A stretch of 64,000 bases of DNA from an uncultured bacterium (GTDB lineage: Bacteria; Planctomycetota; UBA8742; UBA2392). Within the stretch, counting starts at the first letter, position 1, and every line of letters starts with the position of its first letter. Where the stretch lies: positions 124,001-188,000 of the forward strand of contig CALLQI010000004.1 of NCBI GenBank assembly GCA_938014885.1, read 5' to 3'. Under the pieces are notes generated by a model. That model had not been told where the DNA came from, searched no databases, and saw nothing but the letters and a program-made list of their open reading frames with translations. Below are positions 8,400 to 16,735 of the stretch, piece after piece. Both the position numbers and the translations under genes were made by a program.

Positions 8400-9002
8400 G
8401 TGCCACGCTTGCCCGCTGTGGATGCATACATCGAAAAGGCCCAGCCGTTCGCCCGGCCAATTCTGAGAAAGCTGCGCGAGGTGATGCACAAGGCCTGCCC
8501 CGAGATCGAAGAGAAGATCAAGTGGGGCGTGCCGGCCTTTGACCACAAAGGGCCGCTAGCAGGCATGGCGGCTTTCAAGGCGCACGCAAGCTTTGGTTTC
8601 TGTAAGGCCAAACTGATGAAGGACCCGCAGCGCCTCTTCAACCCGGACGAAAAGGGAGGCATGTGGGGCGCGCGCATCGCAAACGTGAAAGACCTGCCGC
8701 CCGAAAAGGTGCTGATCGCGTACATCAAGGAAGCCATCGCCCTGAATGAAAAGGGCATCAAGGCCACGCGCGAGCCCACCAGTAAACCCGTGCCGAAAAT
8801 GCCCGCCCATATGCTGGCCGCGCTGAAGAAGAACAAGCCCGCGCTGCAGACCTTCGAGGCCTTCCCGCCCAGCCACAAACGCGAGTGAATCGAATGGATC
8901 ACCGAGGCCAAGCAGGAAGCCACGCGCGAGAAACGCCTGAAGCACGCCATCGAGTGGATGGCTGAAGGCAAGCCCCGCAACTGGAAGTATATGAAGCGCT
9001 AA
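8400..9002 (+). pseudogene. YdeI/DUF1801-type protein interrupted by in-frame TGA
   Basis: The GTG at 8400 follows a strong GGAGG ribosome-binding site (8390-8394) and starts a DUF1801-like domain (PAVDAYIEKAQPFARPIL, then KWGVPAFDHKGPLAGMAAFK). The frame stops at a TGA (8886-8888) after SHKRE. The same frame continues after the TGA as IEWITEAKQEATREKR and ends AEGKPRNWKYMKR before TAA at 9000-9002. The second part is the standard C-terminal end of YdeI/OmpD-associated proteins, in which this stretch normally runs without interruption. The lesion is therefore a single in-frame nonsense codon, not a frameshift. It may be a recent mutation, a base-call error or readthrough. The cellular role of this family is poorly defined. 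Confidence 0.8.
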
Positions 9003-9052
9003 GCATGCGGCCGGATGATGCACCGGGGGCAGCACCGGGCTAGAATGCCACC

Positions 9053-9205
9053 ATGGAATACCTGCTGCTTGCGCTGATCGGCATCCCCGCCTGCCTGCTG
9101 GCCCTGGTGGTGCTCTTGCTGGTCACAGGGGTGATCCGCGACCCCAGCGGAGCCGGCCTCGTAGCAGCCAACTACCGATCAAGCTGGCTGCAACGCCGCA
9201 GCTGA
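9053..9205 (+). CDS. small single-helix membrane protein, hypothetical
   Basis: A 50-codon frame begins at ATG 9053 and encodes a strongly hydrophobic helix (LLLALIGIPACLLALVVLLL, residues 4-23) followed by a short polar tail ending WLQRRS. There is no clear ribosome-binding site and no recognisable family. It lies between the interrupted YdeI-type gene and the DnaJ-like gene. The composition looks like a real membrane segment, but small frames of this kind arise by chance in GC-rich DNA, so confidence is low. Confidence 0.3.
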   Translation: MEYLLLALIGIPACLLALVVLLLVTGVIRDPSGAGLVAANYRSSWLQRRS

Positions 9206-9430
9206 ACCCCAGACAGCACACACAACGCGGCATCGACATCCCTGCCGGTGGCGTGCTCATGCGCTTCCAGCGCATGCGCCGGTTGGAAGCCGCTGAAACG
9301 CCACGGATTGGGATGCAACGCCATGCGGAAACCCTTCATCGCGGATGGCGATCCCGGGATGAATCCACTCCCGCGCAAGCGTTGCTATAACGAACACCGC
9401 GCAAGGGCACGGGGTTGGATGGGGCGTACC

Positions 9431-10432
9431 ATGAAGTTTCAGGACTACTACGAAATCCTTGGCGTCAAACGCGACGCCACCACCGAAGATATCAAGAAGG
9501 CCTACCGCAAGTTGGCCATGAAGTGGCACCCGGATCGCCACGAGCCGGCCACACGGGCCGATGCCGAGGCCCGCTTCAAGCAGATCAACGAAGCCAAAGA
9601 GGTCCTGACCGACCCCGAAAAGCGCGCCAAGTATGACCGCTTCGGCCAGAACTGGCAGCACGGGCAGGACTTCAACCCCGGCGGCAACTGGCGCAGCGCC
9701 AGCCCCGAAGACTTCTCGCAGTTCTTTGGCGGCGGCGGCGGTTTCTCAGACTTCTTTGCCAACATCTTCGGCGAAGACGTGCAGCTCCGCACCCGCGCGC
9801 CAAGGCGCACTCGCGGTCGCGACTCACAGGCTGAGCTGCAACTGCCCGTCAGTGAGGCCATGGGCGGCGGCACCCGCGAATTCAACATCGGATTCGAACA
9901 GCGCTGCGACACCTGCCAGGGCACCGGCACGCTGGACGGCGAGCACTTCTGCTTTGCCTGCGGCGGTGTCGGCCGCACCAGGGGCCACCGTACCGTGGAA
10001 CTGCGCATTCCCGACGAGATCCGCGACGGCCTGGTGCTGCGGCTGCGCGGCATGGGCGAGGCCGGCAACGGGGGCGATAACGGCGACCTTTACTTGACCT
10101 TGCGGCTGCACGAAGACGACACCTGGCGCATTCGCGGGCTGGACCTGTACGCCGACGTGCCCGTGGCCCCGTGGGAGGCAGTGGACGGCGCGCGCGTGGA
10201 CCTGCGGACGTTCGACGGTACGGTGACATTGACGATTCCGCCCGGCACGCAAAGCGGCGCAAAGCTGCGCCTGCGCGGACTGGGATTGCGGAATGAAGAA
10301 GGCACACGGGGCGATCTGTACGCGGTGATCCGCATGGCCATGCCCGAAAACGCCAGCGAGCAGCAGCGCGAGCTTGCGCGGCAGATGAAGTCTTCCGGCC
10401 CCGGCACGGTAAAAGGCGGCGCACGCGCCTGA
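9431..10432 (+). CDS. DnaJ-family co-chaperone with halved zinc finger
   Basis: The 333-residue protein has a J domain (residues 4-68, HPD at 33-35) that stimulates DnaK ATPase, a Gly/Phe-rich stretch (GGGGGFSDFFANIFG), a cysteine-rich region and two C-terminal substrate-binding beta domains. The cysteine region near residues 158-185 has only two CxxCxGxG repeats (CDTCQGTG and CFACGGVG); DnaJ has four and CbpA has none. It could bind one zinc ion. The ATG at 9431 is chosen because the J domain starts three residues later; an in-frame ATG at 9419 is possible. No ribosome-binding site is obvious. The gene is convergent with the gene at 10463. It is a DnaJ/CbpA intermediate, so no symbol is given. 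Confidence 0.85.
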   Translation: MKFQDYYEILGVKRDATTEDIKKAYRKLAMKWHPDRHEPATRADAEARFKQINEAKEVLTDPEKRAKYDRFGQNWQHGQDFNPGGNWRSASPEDFSQFFGGGGGFSDFFANIFGEDVQLRTRAPRRTRGRDSQAELQLPVSEAMGGGTREFNIGFEQRCDTCQGTGTLDGEHFCFACGGVGRTRGHRTVELRIPDEIRDGLVLRLRGMGEAGNGGDNGDLYLTLRLHEDDTWRIRGLDLYADVPVAPWEAVDGARVDLRTFDGTVTLTIPPGTQSGAKLRLRGLGLRNEEGTRGDLYAVIRMAMPENASEQQRELARQMKSSGPGTVKGGARA

Positions 10433-10462
10433 GCGCGGGCGCAGTTCTGTCATTCCAGAGTG

Positions 10463-11233
10463 CTAGACCAGTCGCGTGATCAGGCGCAGCGCCTGCGGGT
10501 CGCGGTTCAGGCGGTCGGCGCCGCGGATCAGGTCCATGCAGTCAAAACCGCGCAGCGCGATCACGGCGGCTTCGCTCGGGCCCACGCGCTCGATGAATGC
10601 AAAGGCCTCGCCGGCGGTGGGCTGCCAGGCTTCGTTTTCAGCATAGCGCGCGAACAGCTTCAAGTGGGCCGATACAAAGGCCGCGCTGCGGCAGCCCTGG
10701 TTCTCGACCACCAGCCCGACTTTCAGCGCGCCGGGATAGTTGCCGCGGAAGTTGAACGTCGAAATCACCGCGCCGGTGCCGGCAAAGGGCGCGTCCACGG
10801 CCGCAATCGTGCGAGTGGCCGCCCCGGGCTCGCCGGTTGCAAAGCGCACCGAAGCAATGCGCACTTCACCGCTGGGGCGTGCGCACACGCGCTTTGCCAG
10901 CGCGCGGCCGGAACGGGTCTGGGTGCTGGTCAAGTAGTCAGCGACCTTTTCGCGGCCGATGCGCGCGGTCAGGTCGTTCAGCAGGAACTGGCAGGTCATC
11001 AGCACATTCTGGCCCTGGCGCGCGGCAAACCCGGCCGAGAAAACGGCGTCTGGGCGCAGGTTGCGGGGTGCGGCCATCAGGGCGTGGTTGTTGCGTTCAA
11101 GGCGGTCGCACAGCCAACTGACGAAGCGGCGGGCCTCAAGCTGCACATCGCGCGGGTTGCTGCGCCGCATCACGGCTTCGAACTGGCGCGACAGGCGATC
11201 AGTGGCCTGGGCATCAACGAGCATGGTGGACAT
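10463..11233 (-). CDS. hypothetical soluble protein
   Basis: This 256-residue frame starts at ATG 11233 behind GAGGTACCCGCC and shows no signal peptide or membrane helix. The N-terminal half is mostly helical (QARRFVSWLCDRLERNNHAL-like pattern); the middle contains VRIASVRFATGEPG and ISTFNFRGNYPGALKVGL, which look like beta strands. I do not recognise the family. It is followed, after a 36-base gap on the same strand, by nothing further, and preceded by the LysM protein gene at 11270-12019, with which it probably forms a transcript. Base composition matches its neighbours. No function is proposed. Confidence 0.6.
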   Translation of the reverse strand: MSTMLVDAQATDRLSRQFEAVMRRSNPRDVQLEARRFVSWLCDRLERNNHALMAAPRNLRPDAVFSAGFAARQGQNVLMTCQFLLNDLTARIGREKVADYLTSTQTRSGRALAKRVCARPSGEVRIASVRFATGEPGAATRTIAAVDAPFAGTGAVISTFNFRGNYPGALKVGLVVENQGCRSAAFVSAHLKLFARYAENEAWQPTAGEAFAFIERVGPSEAAVIALRGFDCMDLIRGADRLNRDPQALRLITRLV

Positions 11234-11269
11234 GGCGGGTACCTCGGGCTGGTGTGCGAAGCGAAAAGG

Positions 11270-12019
11270 CTAGCGGCCGGCGCGCAGGCGCAGGATTGCT
11301 ACCGGGTCGTCGGGTGTCTCGCTGACAACCTGCAACTGGCCGTCCACCAGTTTCAGCACCCGGGACAGGCAGCCGTTGCTGTCGGTGGACCAGATGGTGT
11401 ACAGCTCTTCGCGGCCGTCGCCGTCGTGGTCGATAGTGACCATGTGGCGCAAGTTTTCATTGCCGCGGGACAAGTAAACGCTGACAGGGGCTGAGTCGGC
11501 CTCCGCGGCGCTGTACAGACTGATGCGCACGGCCTGGCCTTCGGCTTCGCGGGCGACGCAGTGCATGCGGGCGTCGGTGTCGAACTGGCAGCGCACGGAT
11601 GCGATCTGGCCTTCGCGGCCTTCGGGCAGGATCGCGGCTTCCACTTCGTCGTAGCTGAGGGTGGGCAATGCCACCGGCGGCTCGGAGAGGGCGTCGGCGC
11701 TTTCGGCCTCAGCCGCCAGAGGGATGCGGATGATGGTGCCTGAGTTGAGGCCCTGTCCAGCCTGGATGTCGTTGGCGCGGGCGATTTCGTCCCAGCGCTT
11801 GCCGGCGCCGTAGAAGCGTTCCGCAAGGCCCCACAGCGTGTCGCCGGGCTGTACGCGATACAGGATCATGCGCCGGTTCATGTCGACGTTGACCTGCGAG
11901 TAGTTTTCAAGTTCCGCGGCTTCGGCGTCGGTCATCTTGTCGAGGCCGAGCTTGAACAACATCACCGAGCCAACCAGCACCAGAAAACCGACGAGCAGCG
12001 TGAGGATGTTGTTCCGCAT
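11270..12019 (-). CDS. membrane-anchored LysM-domain protein
   Basis: The 249-residue protein starts at ATG 12019 with an N-terminal transmembrane helix (NILTLLVGFLVLVGSVMLFK). A LysM domain follows at about residues 50-100 (YRVQPGDTLWGLAERFYG ... IIRIPL), which binds peptidoglycan. The C-terminal 130 residues contain a VCBS/FG-GAP-like turn (VTIDHDGDGREELYTIWS) and three cysteines, suggesting an exported fold with disulfides. The likely place is the periplasm, anchored to the inner membrane and touching the cell wall. The role of the C-terminal part is unknown. It is upstream of and co-directional with the hypothetical gene at 10463-11233. Confidence 0.75.
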   Translation of the reverse strand: MRNNILTLLVGFLVLVGSVMLFKLGLDKMTDAEAAELENYSQVNVDMNRRMILYRVQPGDTLWGLAERFYGAGKRWDEIARANDIQAGQGLNSGTIIRIPLAAEAESADALSEPPVALPTLSYDEVEAAILPEGREGQIASVRCQFDTDARMHCVAREAEGQAVRISLYSAAEADSAPVSVYLSRGNENLRHMVTIDHDGDGREELYTIWSTDSNGCLSRVLKLVDGQLQVVSETPDDPVAILRLRAGR

Positions 12020-12167
12020 GACTGATCCGATATGTGCGCTGTGGAAGTTCCGACGCAATGCGACGGATGCCAGATTTGTCGGCGCAATCGGCTGCGGAAA
12101 TTGAGTCAACTTCAGAATTGTTGCGGCAGGAAGTACTGAGGCACGATCACCGCGCCTCCAACACGAC

Positions 12168-12192
12168 AACGGGCGCCGCGTGGGCGCCCGTT
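12168..12192. terminator. strong hairpin downstream of the cold-shock gene
   Basis: AACGGGCGCC and its exact complement flank a 5-base loop, giving a 10-bp stem. It lies 22 bases after the stop of the cold-shock gene on the minus strand. The T-tract on either side is short, so it may act as a processing or weak termination hairpin. Confidence 0.5.
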
Positions 12193-12213
12193 CTCTGCCT
12201 TATCTCTGCAAGG

Positions 12214-12417
12214 CTACAGCGGCTTGACGTTCTCCGCGGCCGGGCCTTTGCGCCCTTCGCCGATGGTGAACTCGACGGCCTGGCCTTCCTTGACCGACTT
12301 GAAGCCGTCGGACTGGATGGCCGAGTAGTGCACAAACAGATCGGCGCCGCCGTCGTCGGGGGTGATGAACCCGTAGCCTTTTTCATCGTTGAACCACTTC
12401 ACTTTTCCTGTCGGCAT
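12214..12417 (-). CDS. cspA: cold-shock domain protein
   Basis: The 67-residue protein is a single cold-shock domain with the RNA-binding motifs RNP1 (KGYGFI) and RNP2 (DLFVHY), preceded by GKVKWFN. Such proteins bind single-stranded RNA or DNA and melt RNA structure. A GC-rich genome usually carries several paralogues, and growth-phase or temperature control cannot be read from this copy. The ATG at 12417 is chosen because the family starts with M-x-x-G-x-V-K-W-F; the purine-rich AAGTGGAGTCAGAGCT precedes it. A strong hairpin follows the stop. Confidence 0.95.
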   Translation of the reverse strand: MPTGKVKWFNDEKGYGFITPDDGGADLFVHYSAIQSDGFKSVKEGQAVEFTIGEGRKGPAAENVKPL

Positions 12418-12536
12418 AGCTCTGACTCCACTTTCAACCTGCCCTGCCCGCCAAACCTGTTCGACGGCGCAAAGGCTTGTAACGAACGGCACAAATCATA
12501 GGCACGCGCGCGCCAAGCGCCACCACAATCGCGGCG

Positions 12537-13832
12537 CTAACTCCAGTACGGGTGGATATAGGCGTGCGAACCCTGGGTTGAAGCTTCAAAGGGGGGCATG
12601 TCAGACTCTGGCTTCAGAGTGTCGGTGCGCAGCAGAATCACGCCCGGGCGGTCGCTTCCGCCGGTGACGACGAAATAGGTGCCGTCCATGGTGACGGCGA
12701 CACCGCGCGGCTGCGGGATGTCCTCGCCGCCGATGACTTCGCGGAATTTGCGGGCCTTTACGTCCCAGAAGGTCAGCAGGCCCTTGGCGCTGCCGTCCTG
12801 GGTGCGGCTGTCGCGCCCGTAGGGGTTGGTGGCTGCCAGCAGGCCTGACTTTTCGTGATAGGCCAGGCTGAGAGTTTCGCCCAGCATCGCGCTGACGACC
12901 GGTGCCGGCGAGGCCATCGTGGCCAGCTCGCCGCCGGTGGGCCGGATGCTGAGAGCCCCAAGGGCCGAGCGCGTGTCCAGGCCCTCGCGCATCGCGTGCG
13001 CGACCACCAGGTCGCCGCCCGGCGTGACCAGCAGGTGGCCGGCGTTGATCAGCGGGTTGTCGGGCCATGCCACTTTCTCGAGCAACTTGCCCGTGGCTAC
13101 TTCGACATAGGCCACGTTGGGTTCAGCCCCGCCGTCGATGCTGCCGCCGCCGTTGGTGACGGCCACGATCTTGCCGCCATCGAGGAACTGGCAGTCGTGC
13201 GGCCACTCACCGTGGGTGGGGAAGTCGCCGATCACCGAAAAGTCGTCGGCGCGCCTCACGCTCATGCGACCGACGTAGGTTTCTTTGTCGTACTCGGTGG
13301 CATAGACCAGCGTGCCATCGGTGCTGTAGGCACCGTGGCCGTAGAATTCGCAGCCCGGGCTTGGGCGGATGCGGCCGATGATTTCGTTGCGCTTGAGGTC
13401 AATCTCCGCGCCGCCGGGCCCCTTTTTCTCGAAGACCAGCACGCGGTTGGCGGCAAAGGGGTTGGCGATCACGCCGTGGGCCAGAAAGCCGATGTCGGTG
13501 ATCAGCTTTTGCCTGGCGCCCTTGTCGCGAACGGCCTGGTCCAGGTTCAGCTGCGTGAAGATGTAGCGTTTTTCGCCGGTTTCGGCATTCAGCTGGCTGC
13601 CGCCGCAAAGCAACGTCCCGTAGACCAGCCCGGCGGTTGGCGGCTCGCCATGCTGGGCCTTGGGGCCGGTGTCGGCCGGCGGCTCGTTGGTGTTGCCGGG
13701 TGGCACGGGCGCGTTGGCGACGTTGGCTGGGCCGGTGTTACCGCCGCAGGCGGCCAGTAGCAGGCTGCCGGTTGCCCCGGCCTGCAGGAATGCGCGTCGG
13801 GCCCGATTGGGGCCTTGGTTGTCATGGGCCAT
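12537..13832 (-). CDS. DUF1513-family exported protein (Tat signal)
   Basis: The 431-residue protein begins with a twin-arginine-like signal (RARRAFLQAGATGSLLLAACGG) that also contains a lipobox Cys, so it may be a Tat-exported lipoprotein. After a Pro/Asn-rich linker comes a seven-bladed-propeller-like domain of about 340 residues with EFYGHGAYSTDGTLVYATE and THGEWPHDCQFL, the His-rich signatures of DUF1513. Members are often found near iron-uptake or di-haem peroxidase genes, but no such neighbours are visible here. The biochemical role is not established. The ATG is preceded by a strong AGGAGGACACC ribosome-binding site. Confidence 0.8.
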   Translation of the reverse strand: MAHDNQGPNRARRAFLQAGATGSLLLAACGGNTGPANVANAPVPPGNTNEPPADTGPKAQHGEPPTAGLVYGTLLCGGSQLNAETGEKRYIFTQLNLDQAVRDKGARQKLITDIGFLAHGVIANPFAANRVLVFEKKGPGGAEIDLKRNEIIGRIRPSPGCEFYGHGAYSTDGTLVYATEYDKETYVGRMSVRRADDFSVIGDFPTHGEWPHDCQFLDGGKIVAVTNGGGSIDGGAEPNVAYVEVATGKLLEKVAWPDNPLINAGHLLVTPGGDLVVAHAMREGLDTRSALGALSIRPTGGELATMASPAPVVSAMLGETLSLAYHEKSGLLAATNPYGRDSRTQDGSAKGLLTFWDVKARKFREVIGGEDIPQPRGVAVTMDGTYFVVTGGSDRPGVILLRTDTLKPESDMPPFEASTQGSHAYIHPYWS

Positions 13833-13956
13833 GGTGTCCTCCTGTGGCGGCGTCCGTTCCTCAACAGATTGGCCGCCCGGTGCCTGCGGGTTGATGTTAG
13901 CTTGGGCCGTGGTAGTTGTTGAGTGTAGTTACTGCGTATCACCGGCCGGAAAACCC

Positions 13957-14580
13957 ATGCGCCACCGCGACGTTGAGTCAGCACGCCAGGCCCTCGAAGA
14001 CTGGAAAGCCCTGCGCGAACGCGTTGTGGCCGAGGGCGGCGAACAGTACGAGAAGCCTGTGCTGGTGCGCTTCTTGGCCAGCAACACCTTTGAAGTGATG
14101 GACCGCGACATCGTCGAGGACGAGTTTTACGTCCTGCGCAAATACCAGATCGTGCGCGAACTCGACGCCACGGGCGCCGACCTGGAACAGGCAATCCGCG
14201 AAACCCGAGGCCGTGACACCAGCCGCCAGGGCCCCCAGCGCGGTACCGGCCGCCACGGCCCGCAGCGCGGCAGCCAGCGCCACGGCCAGCGCAACAGCCA
14301 GCGTCATGCCGGCCAGCAGCGTCCCGACCGCGGCCCGCGCGGCGACAGCCCCGATCGCAGCGGAAGGCCCCCGCGCCCCGAGCGCCCGCAAGGCGAAGGC
14401 CAGCAGGAACAGACGCAGGGCGACCGCCCACGCGGCGACCGTCCGCAGGGTGACCGGCCGCAAGGTGAACGATCCGGGCGCCGCCGCCGTCGTCGCGGCC
14501 CGCGCCGCGGACCACGCCCCGGCCAAAGCGGAACCGGCAGCCAGGGCCCGGCCCCATCCGCGCCCCCGCCTGCGGCTTGA
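13957..14580 (+). CDS. hypothetical protein with basic RGDRPQ-repeat tail
   Basis: The 207-residue protein has a compact N-terminal half (residues 1-85, with VLVRFLASNTFEVMDRDIVEDEFYVLRKYQIVREL) and a long disordered C-terminal tail made of Arg, Gly, Gln, Asp and Pro. The tail includes several GDRPQG-type repeats and a cluster of Arg residues (RRRRRRG). Such RGG-like tails often bind RNA, so an RNA-associated role is an inference. The start at 13957 follows CCGGAAAACCC. Upstream in-frame starts are within the DUF1513 promoter region and are unlikely. The gene precedes clpP by 94 bases. The N-terminal fold is not recognised. Confidence 0.6.
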   Translation: MRHRDVESARQALEDWKALRERVVAEGGEQYEKPVLVRFLASNTFEVMDRDIVEDEFYVLRKYQIVRELDATGADLEQAIRETRGRDTSRQGPQRGTGRHGPQRGSQRHGQRNSQRHAGQQRPDRGPRGDSPDRSGRPPRPERPQGEGQQEQTQGDRPRGDRPQGDRPQGERSGRRRRRRGPRRGPRPGQSGTGSQGPAPSAPPPAA

Positions 14581-14674
14581 CCCTTGTTGGGACGCATGTT
14601 GAAGTTCGCGGCGTTATAACCTGCGGCCGTCTGGCCCCTGAGTTTCGAAGTGTGCGCATTGCCCGGAGATTGCC

Positions 14675-15343
14675 ATGACAGAAATCGACCCACGCCTGCT
14701 GCAGGGACGTCTCGCCGATGAAGATGAAGACGATGACGAAGGCGACAACGAAAACGGCGAAGAAAACGGTAAGGACAAGAACGGCAAAAACGGCGGGCCC
14801 GACCCGCTGGCGATGCGCCTGCTGAAGTCACGCACGATCATCATCAGCCGTGGCGTCGATGACAAGCTTGCGGCCTCAACCATTGCGCAGCTTCGCATCC
14901 TTGAAGATGACGACGCCAAGAAGCCGATCACATTCATCGTCAACAGCCCGGGTGGCAGCGCCGACAGCGGCTTTGCGATCCTGGACTACGCGCGCTTCGT
15001 GAAGCCGCCGATACGCAGTATCGTCTGCGGTATCTGCGCCAGCGCGGCCGTGATGATTCACCTTGCCGCCGAAAAGCAGAACCGCTTCGCCACGCCTTCC
15101 AGCCGATTCCTGCTGCACCAGCCCAGCATGGCAGCCCGCGGCCAGGCCAGCGACCTGGAAATCCTGAGCGCCGAAATCGACCGGTTGAAGCTGTACTACA
15201 ACCAGATCGTGGCCCAGGAGACCGGCCGCCCGCTCAAGCAGGTCGAGAAAGACGTGCACCGCGACTTCTGGATCCCCGCAGAGGCCGCCGTCGAATACGG
15301 GCTGATCAAGGCCGTGGTCAAGTCACGCAGCGAGATCGAGTAA
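14675..15343 (+). CDS. clpP: ClpP-type protease subunit with acidic N-terminal extension
   Basis: The 222-residue protein has the ClpP/crotonase fold with a Ser-His-Asp triad: Ser123 in ICASAAV, His148 in LLHQPS and Asp197 in HRDFWIP. IVNSPGGS at 88-95 is the oxyanion-hole strand. ClpP forms a double-heptamer chamber that degrades proteins fed by ClpX or ClpA. Unusually, residues 15-41 form an acidic, low-complexity insert (DEDEDDDEGDNENGEENG) in the region that forms the axial pore loops. The nucleophile context is ASAAV rather than the common ASMGA. It may be a second, divergent ClpP. No clpX is adjacent. The stop TAA overlaps the ATG of the next gene (TAATG). Confidence 0.88.
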   Translation: MTEIDPRLLQGRLADEDEDDDEGDNENGEENGKDKNGKNGGPDPLAMRLLKSRTIIISRGVDDKLAASTIAQLRILEDDDAKKPITFIVNSPGGSADSGFAILDYARFVKPPIRSIVCGICASAAVMIHLAAEKQNRFATPSSRFLLHQPSMAARGQASDLEILSAEIDRLKLYYNQIVAQETGRPLKQVEKDVHRDFWIPAEAAVEYGLIKAVVKSRSEIE

Positions 15344-16674
15344 TGGTGTTGCGCTGCGCGGTCCTGCTGGCGTTTTGCATGCTCGTCCTTGCCGGGTGCG
15401 AGGGCGACTTTGACCAGCGCGTCGAAGAAGCAGGCACACAGGGCCCCGGCGCCGGAAGCACAGGCAGCATCGTCAACCCTGACAGCAACTTCGTGCGCGG
15501 TTTCGCCAGCACCGGCGGTGCCGTGCGCAACGCCGTCGTGACTCTGCGTCCGATCAACGACGACGGCAGCATCGACTTCACGGAAGCTGGCCTGCTTGGC
15601 ACCGGCTTCACGTTCAGCAACGGGATTTACCAGGTCAGCCTGCGGCGTCAGTACCGCGGGCCGATCCTGGTTGAAATCCGGGGCCAGAACACGCTGGCCG
15701 TGCCCAGCGATGTCGGCAACCCGGCAACGGCCCGTACTGAGAAATTTCACCCCATGAACCCGGGGCACGTGATGTACAGCGTGCTGCCGCACTATGACGA
15801 CTACAGCACCGGCGACACGCACGTCACGCCGCTGACCACCGTGGCCGTGATGCGCGGCCTCTCGTTCGACGGCAGCATCGCCGGCGTGACGGGCGGCGTG
15901 GGGATGGGGATGTTCGGCCTGATGTGCCAGCAGGTGGCGCGCTACTTCGGCCTTGAGCGAATTCGCGCCGTCAGCCCCACCGATTTCGCGCTGTCGGGCG
16001 GCCTGCCGGGTAGCAAGAATTACTCGTACGTGCTGGCGGCACTCAGCCAGGTGGCCAAGGACTTCGGCGTCGCGAACATCAACGACTTCTGGCTTGGCAT
16101 GTCGCAGGACGCCTTCGACGACGGCGTGTTGAACGGCAGCATCGGATATGTGCCCAACACCGCGGTGCCGATGCCGGACCTTTCGGCGTCGGGCCTGATC
16201 GGCGATGCACTGTTCAACAACTACCTGGACCCGAACAACCTTGAGCGCATTCCCGGCACCGACAACACCGAAGTGACGCCCGGCTCTTCGCTGGGGCAAC
16301 TGGTTACGCACCTCGACACCGCGCGCGACATCAACGCAATCGTGCTGGACTACGAGCTGACTGTGCGCATTCCGGACGACATGACCCTTGCCCAGGGCGA
16401 CATCGTCTACACCCGCACCACGGTCCTGAAGCGGCTGGGCAACGGAACGAACTTTCACCCGTTTGGCGATTCTGGCGGGCCCGGCTTTGTCGAGTTCGAC
16501 TTCGTGAGCAGCTCACCGGCCAACGTGGGCGTGCAGCCGTTCGGCCGCATTGTCGTAAACCCGCTGGCACCGGACGGCGACTACACGATCACGCTGAACG
16601 TAAGCCCGCGCGCCGGGCAGACCTTCATCACCGGCCCCAGCGACAGCTACAGCTTCACCGTCCGCGTACGCTAG
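15343..16674 (+). CDS. exported lipoprotein of unknown function
   Basis: The 443-residue protein starts inside the clpP stop codon (TAATG), which implies translational coupling. A lipoprotein signal ends in LVLAGC (Cys19). Next come a Gly/Ser/Thr linker and a carboxypeptidase-regulatory-like beta domain (NFVRGFASTGGAVRNAVVTL, residues 49-110). The central region (110-310) is alpha-rich and has HPMNPGHVMYSVLPHYDDY and a GGVGMGMFG stretch. The C-terminal 110 residues are beta-rich. No enzyme motif is recognised. It would sit on the periplasmic face of a membrane. The gene ends at a strong bidirectional terminator shared with rtcB. Confidence 0.7.
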   Translation: MVLRCAVLLAFCMLVLAGCEGDFDQRVEEAGTQGPGAGSTGSIVNPDSNFVRGFASTGGAVRNAVVTLRPINDDGSIDFTEAGLLGTGFTFSNGIYQVSLRRQYRGPILVEIRGQNTLAVPSDVGNPATARTEKFHPMNPGHVMYSVLPHYDDYSTGDTHVTPLTTVAVMRGLSFDGSIAGVTGGVGMGMFGLMCQQVARYFGLERIRAVSPTDFALSGGLPGSKNYSYVLAALSQVAKDFGVANINDFWLGMSQDAFDDGVLNGSIGYVPNTAVPMPDLSASGLIGDALFNNYLDPNNLERIPGTDNTEVTPGSSLGQLVTHLDTARDINAIVLDYELTVRIPDDMTLAQGDIVYTRTTVLKRLGNGTNFHPFGDSGGPGFVEFDFVSSSPANVGVQPFGRIVVNPLAPDGDYTITLNVSPRAGQTFITGPSDSYSFTVRVR

Positions 16675-16700
16675 GCAGCCCCGCTCGACCGTTGGCATGC

Positions 16701-16735
16701 AAGAAATGCGGGGCGCGTCACGCCCCGCATTTCTT
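16701..16735. terminator. bidirectional intrinsic terminator
   Basis: A perfect 15-bp stem (AAGAAATGCGGGGCG and its complement) flanks the loop CGTCA. The GC core is bordered by A-rich and T-rich arms on both strands, so it can end transcription from the lipoprotein gene (ends 16674) and from rtcB (stop at 16736-16738). Confidence 0.9.

Noticed and set aside
8886..9002. Selenocysteine at the YdeI-type TGA
   Set aside because: The family has no conserved Cys here and no stable hairpin follows at SECIS distance; a nonsense mutation or base-call error is simpler.
9258..9276. CATGCGC-N5-GCGCATG hairpin as a terminator
   Set aside because: Only 7 bp with no T-tract, between co-directional genes; chance palindromes of this size are common in GC-rich DNA.
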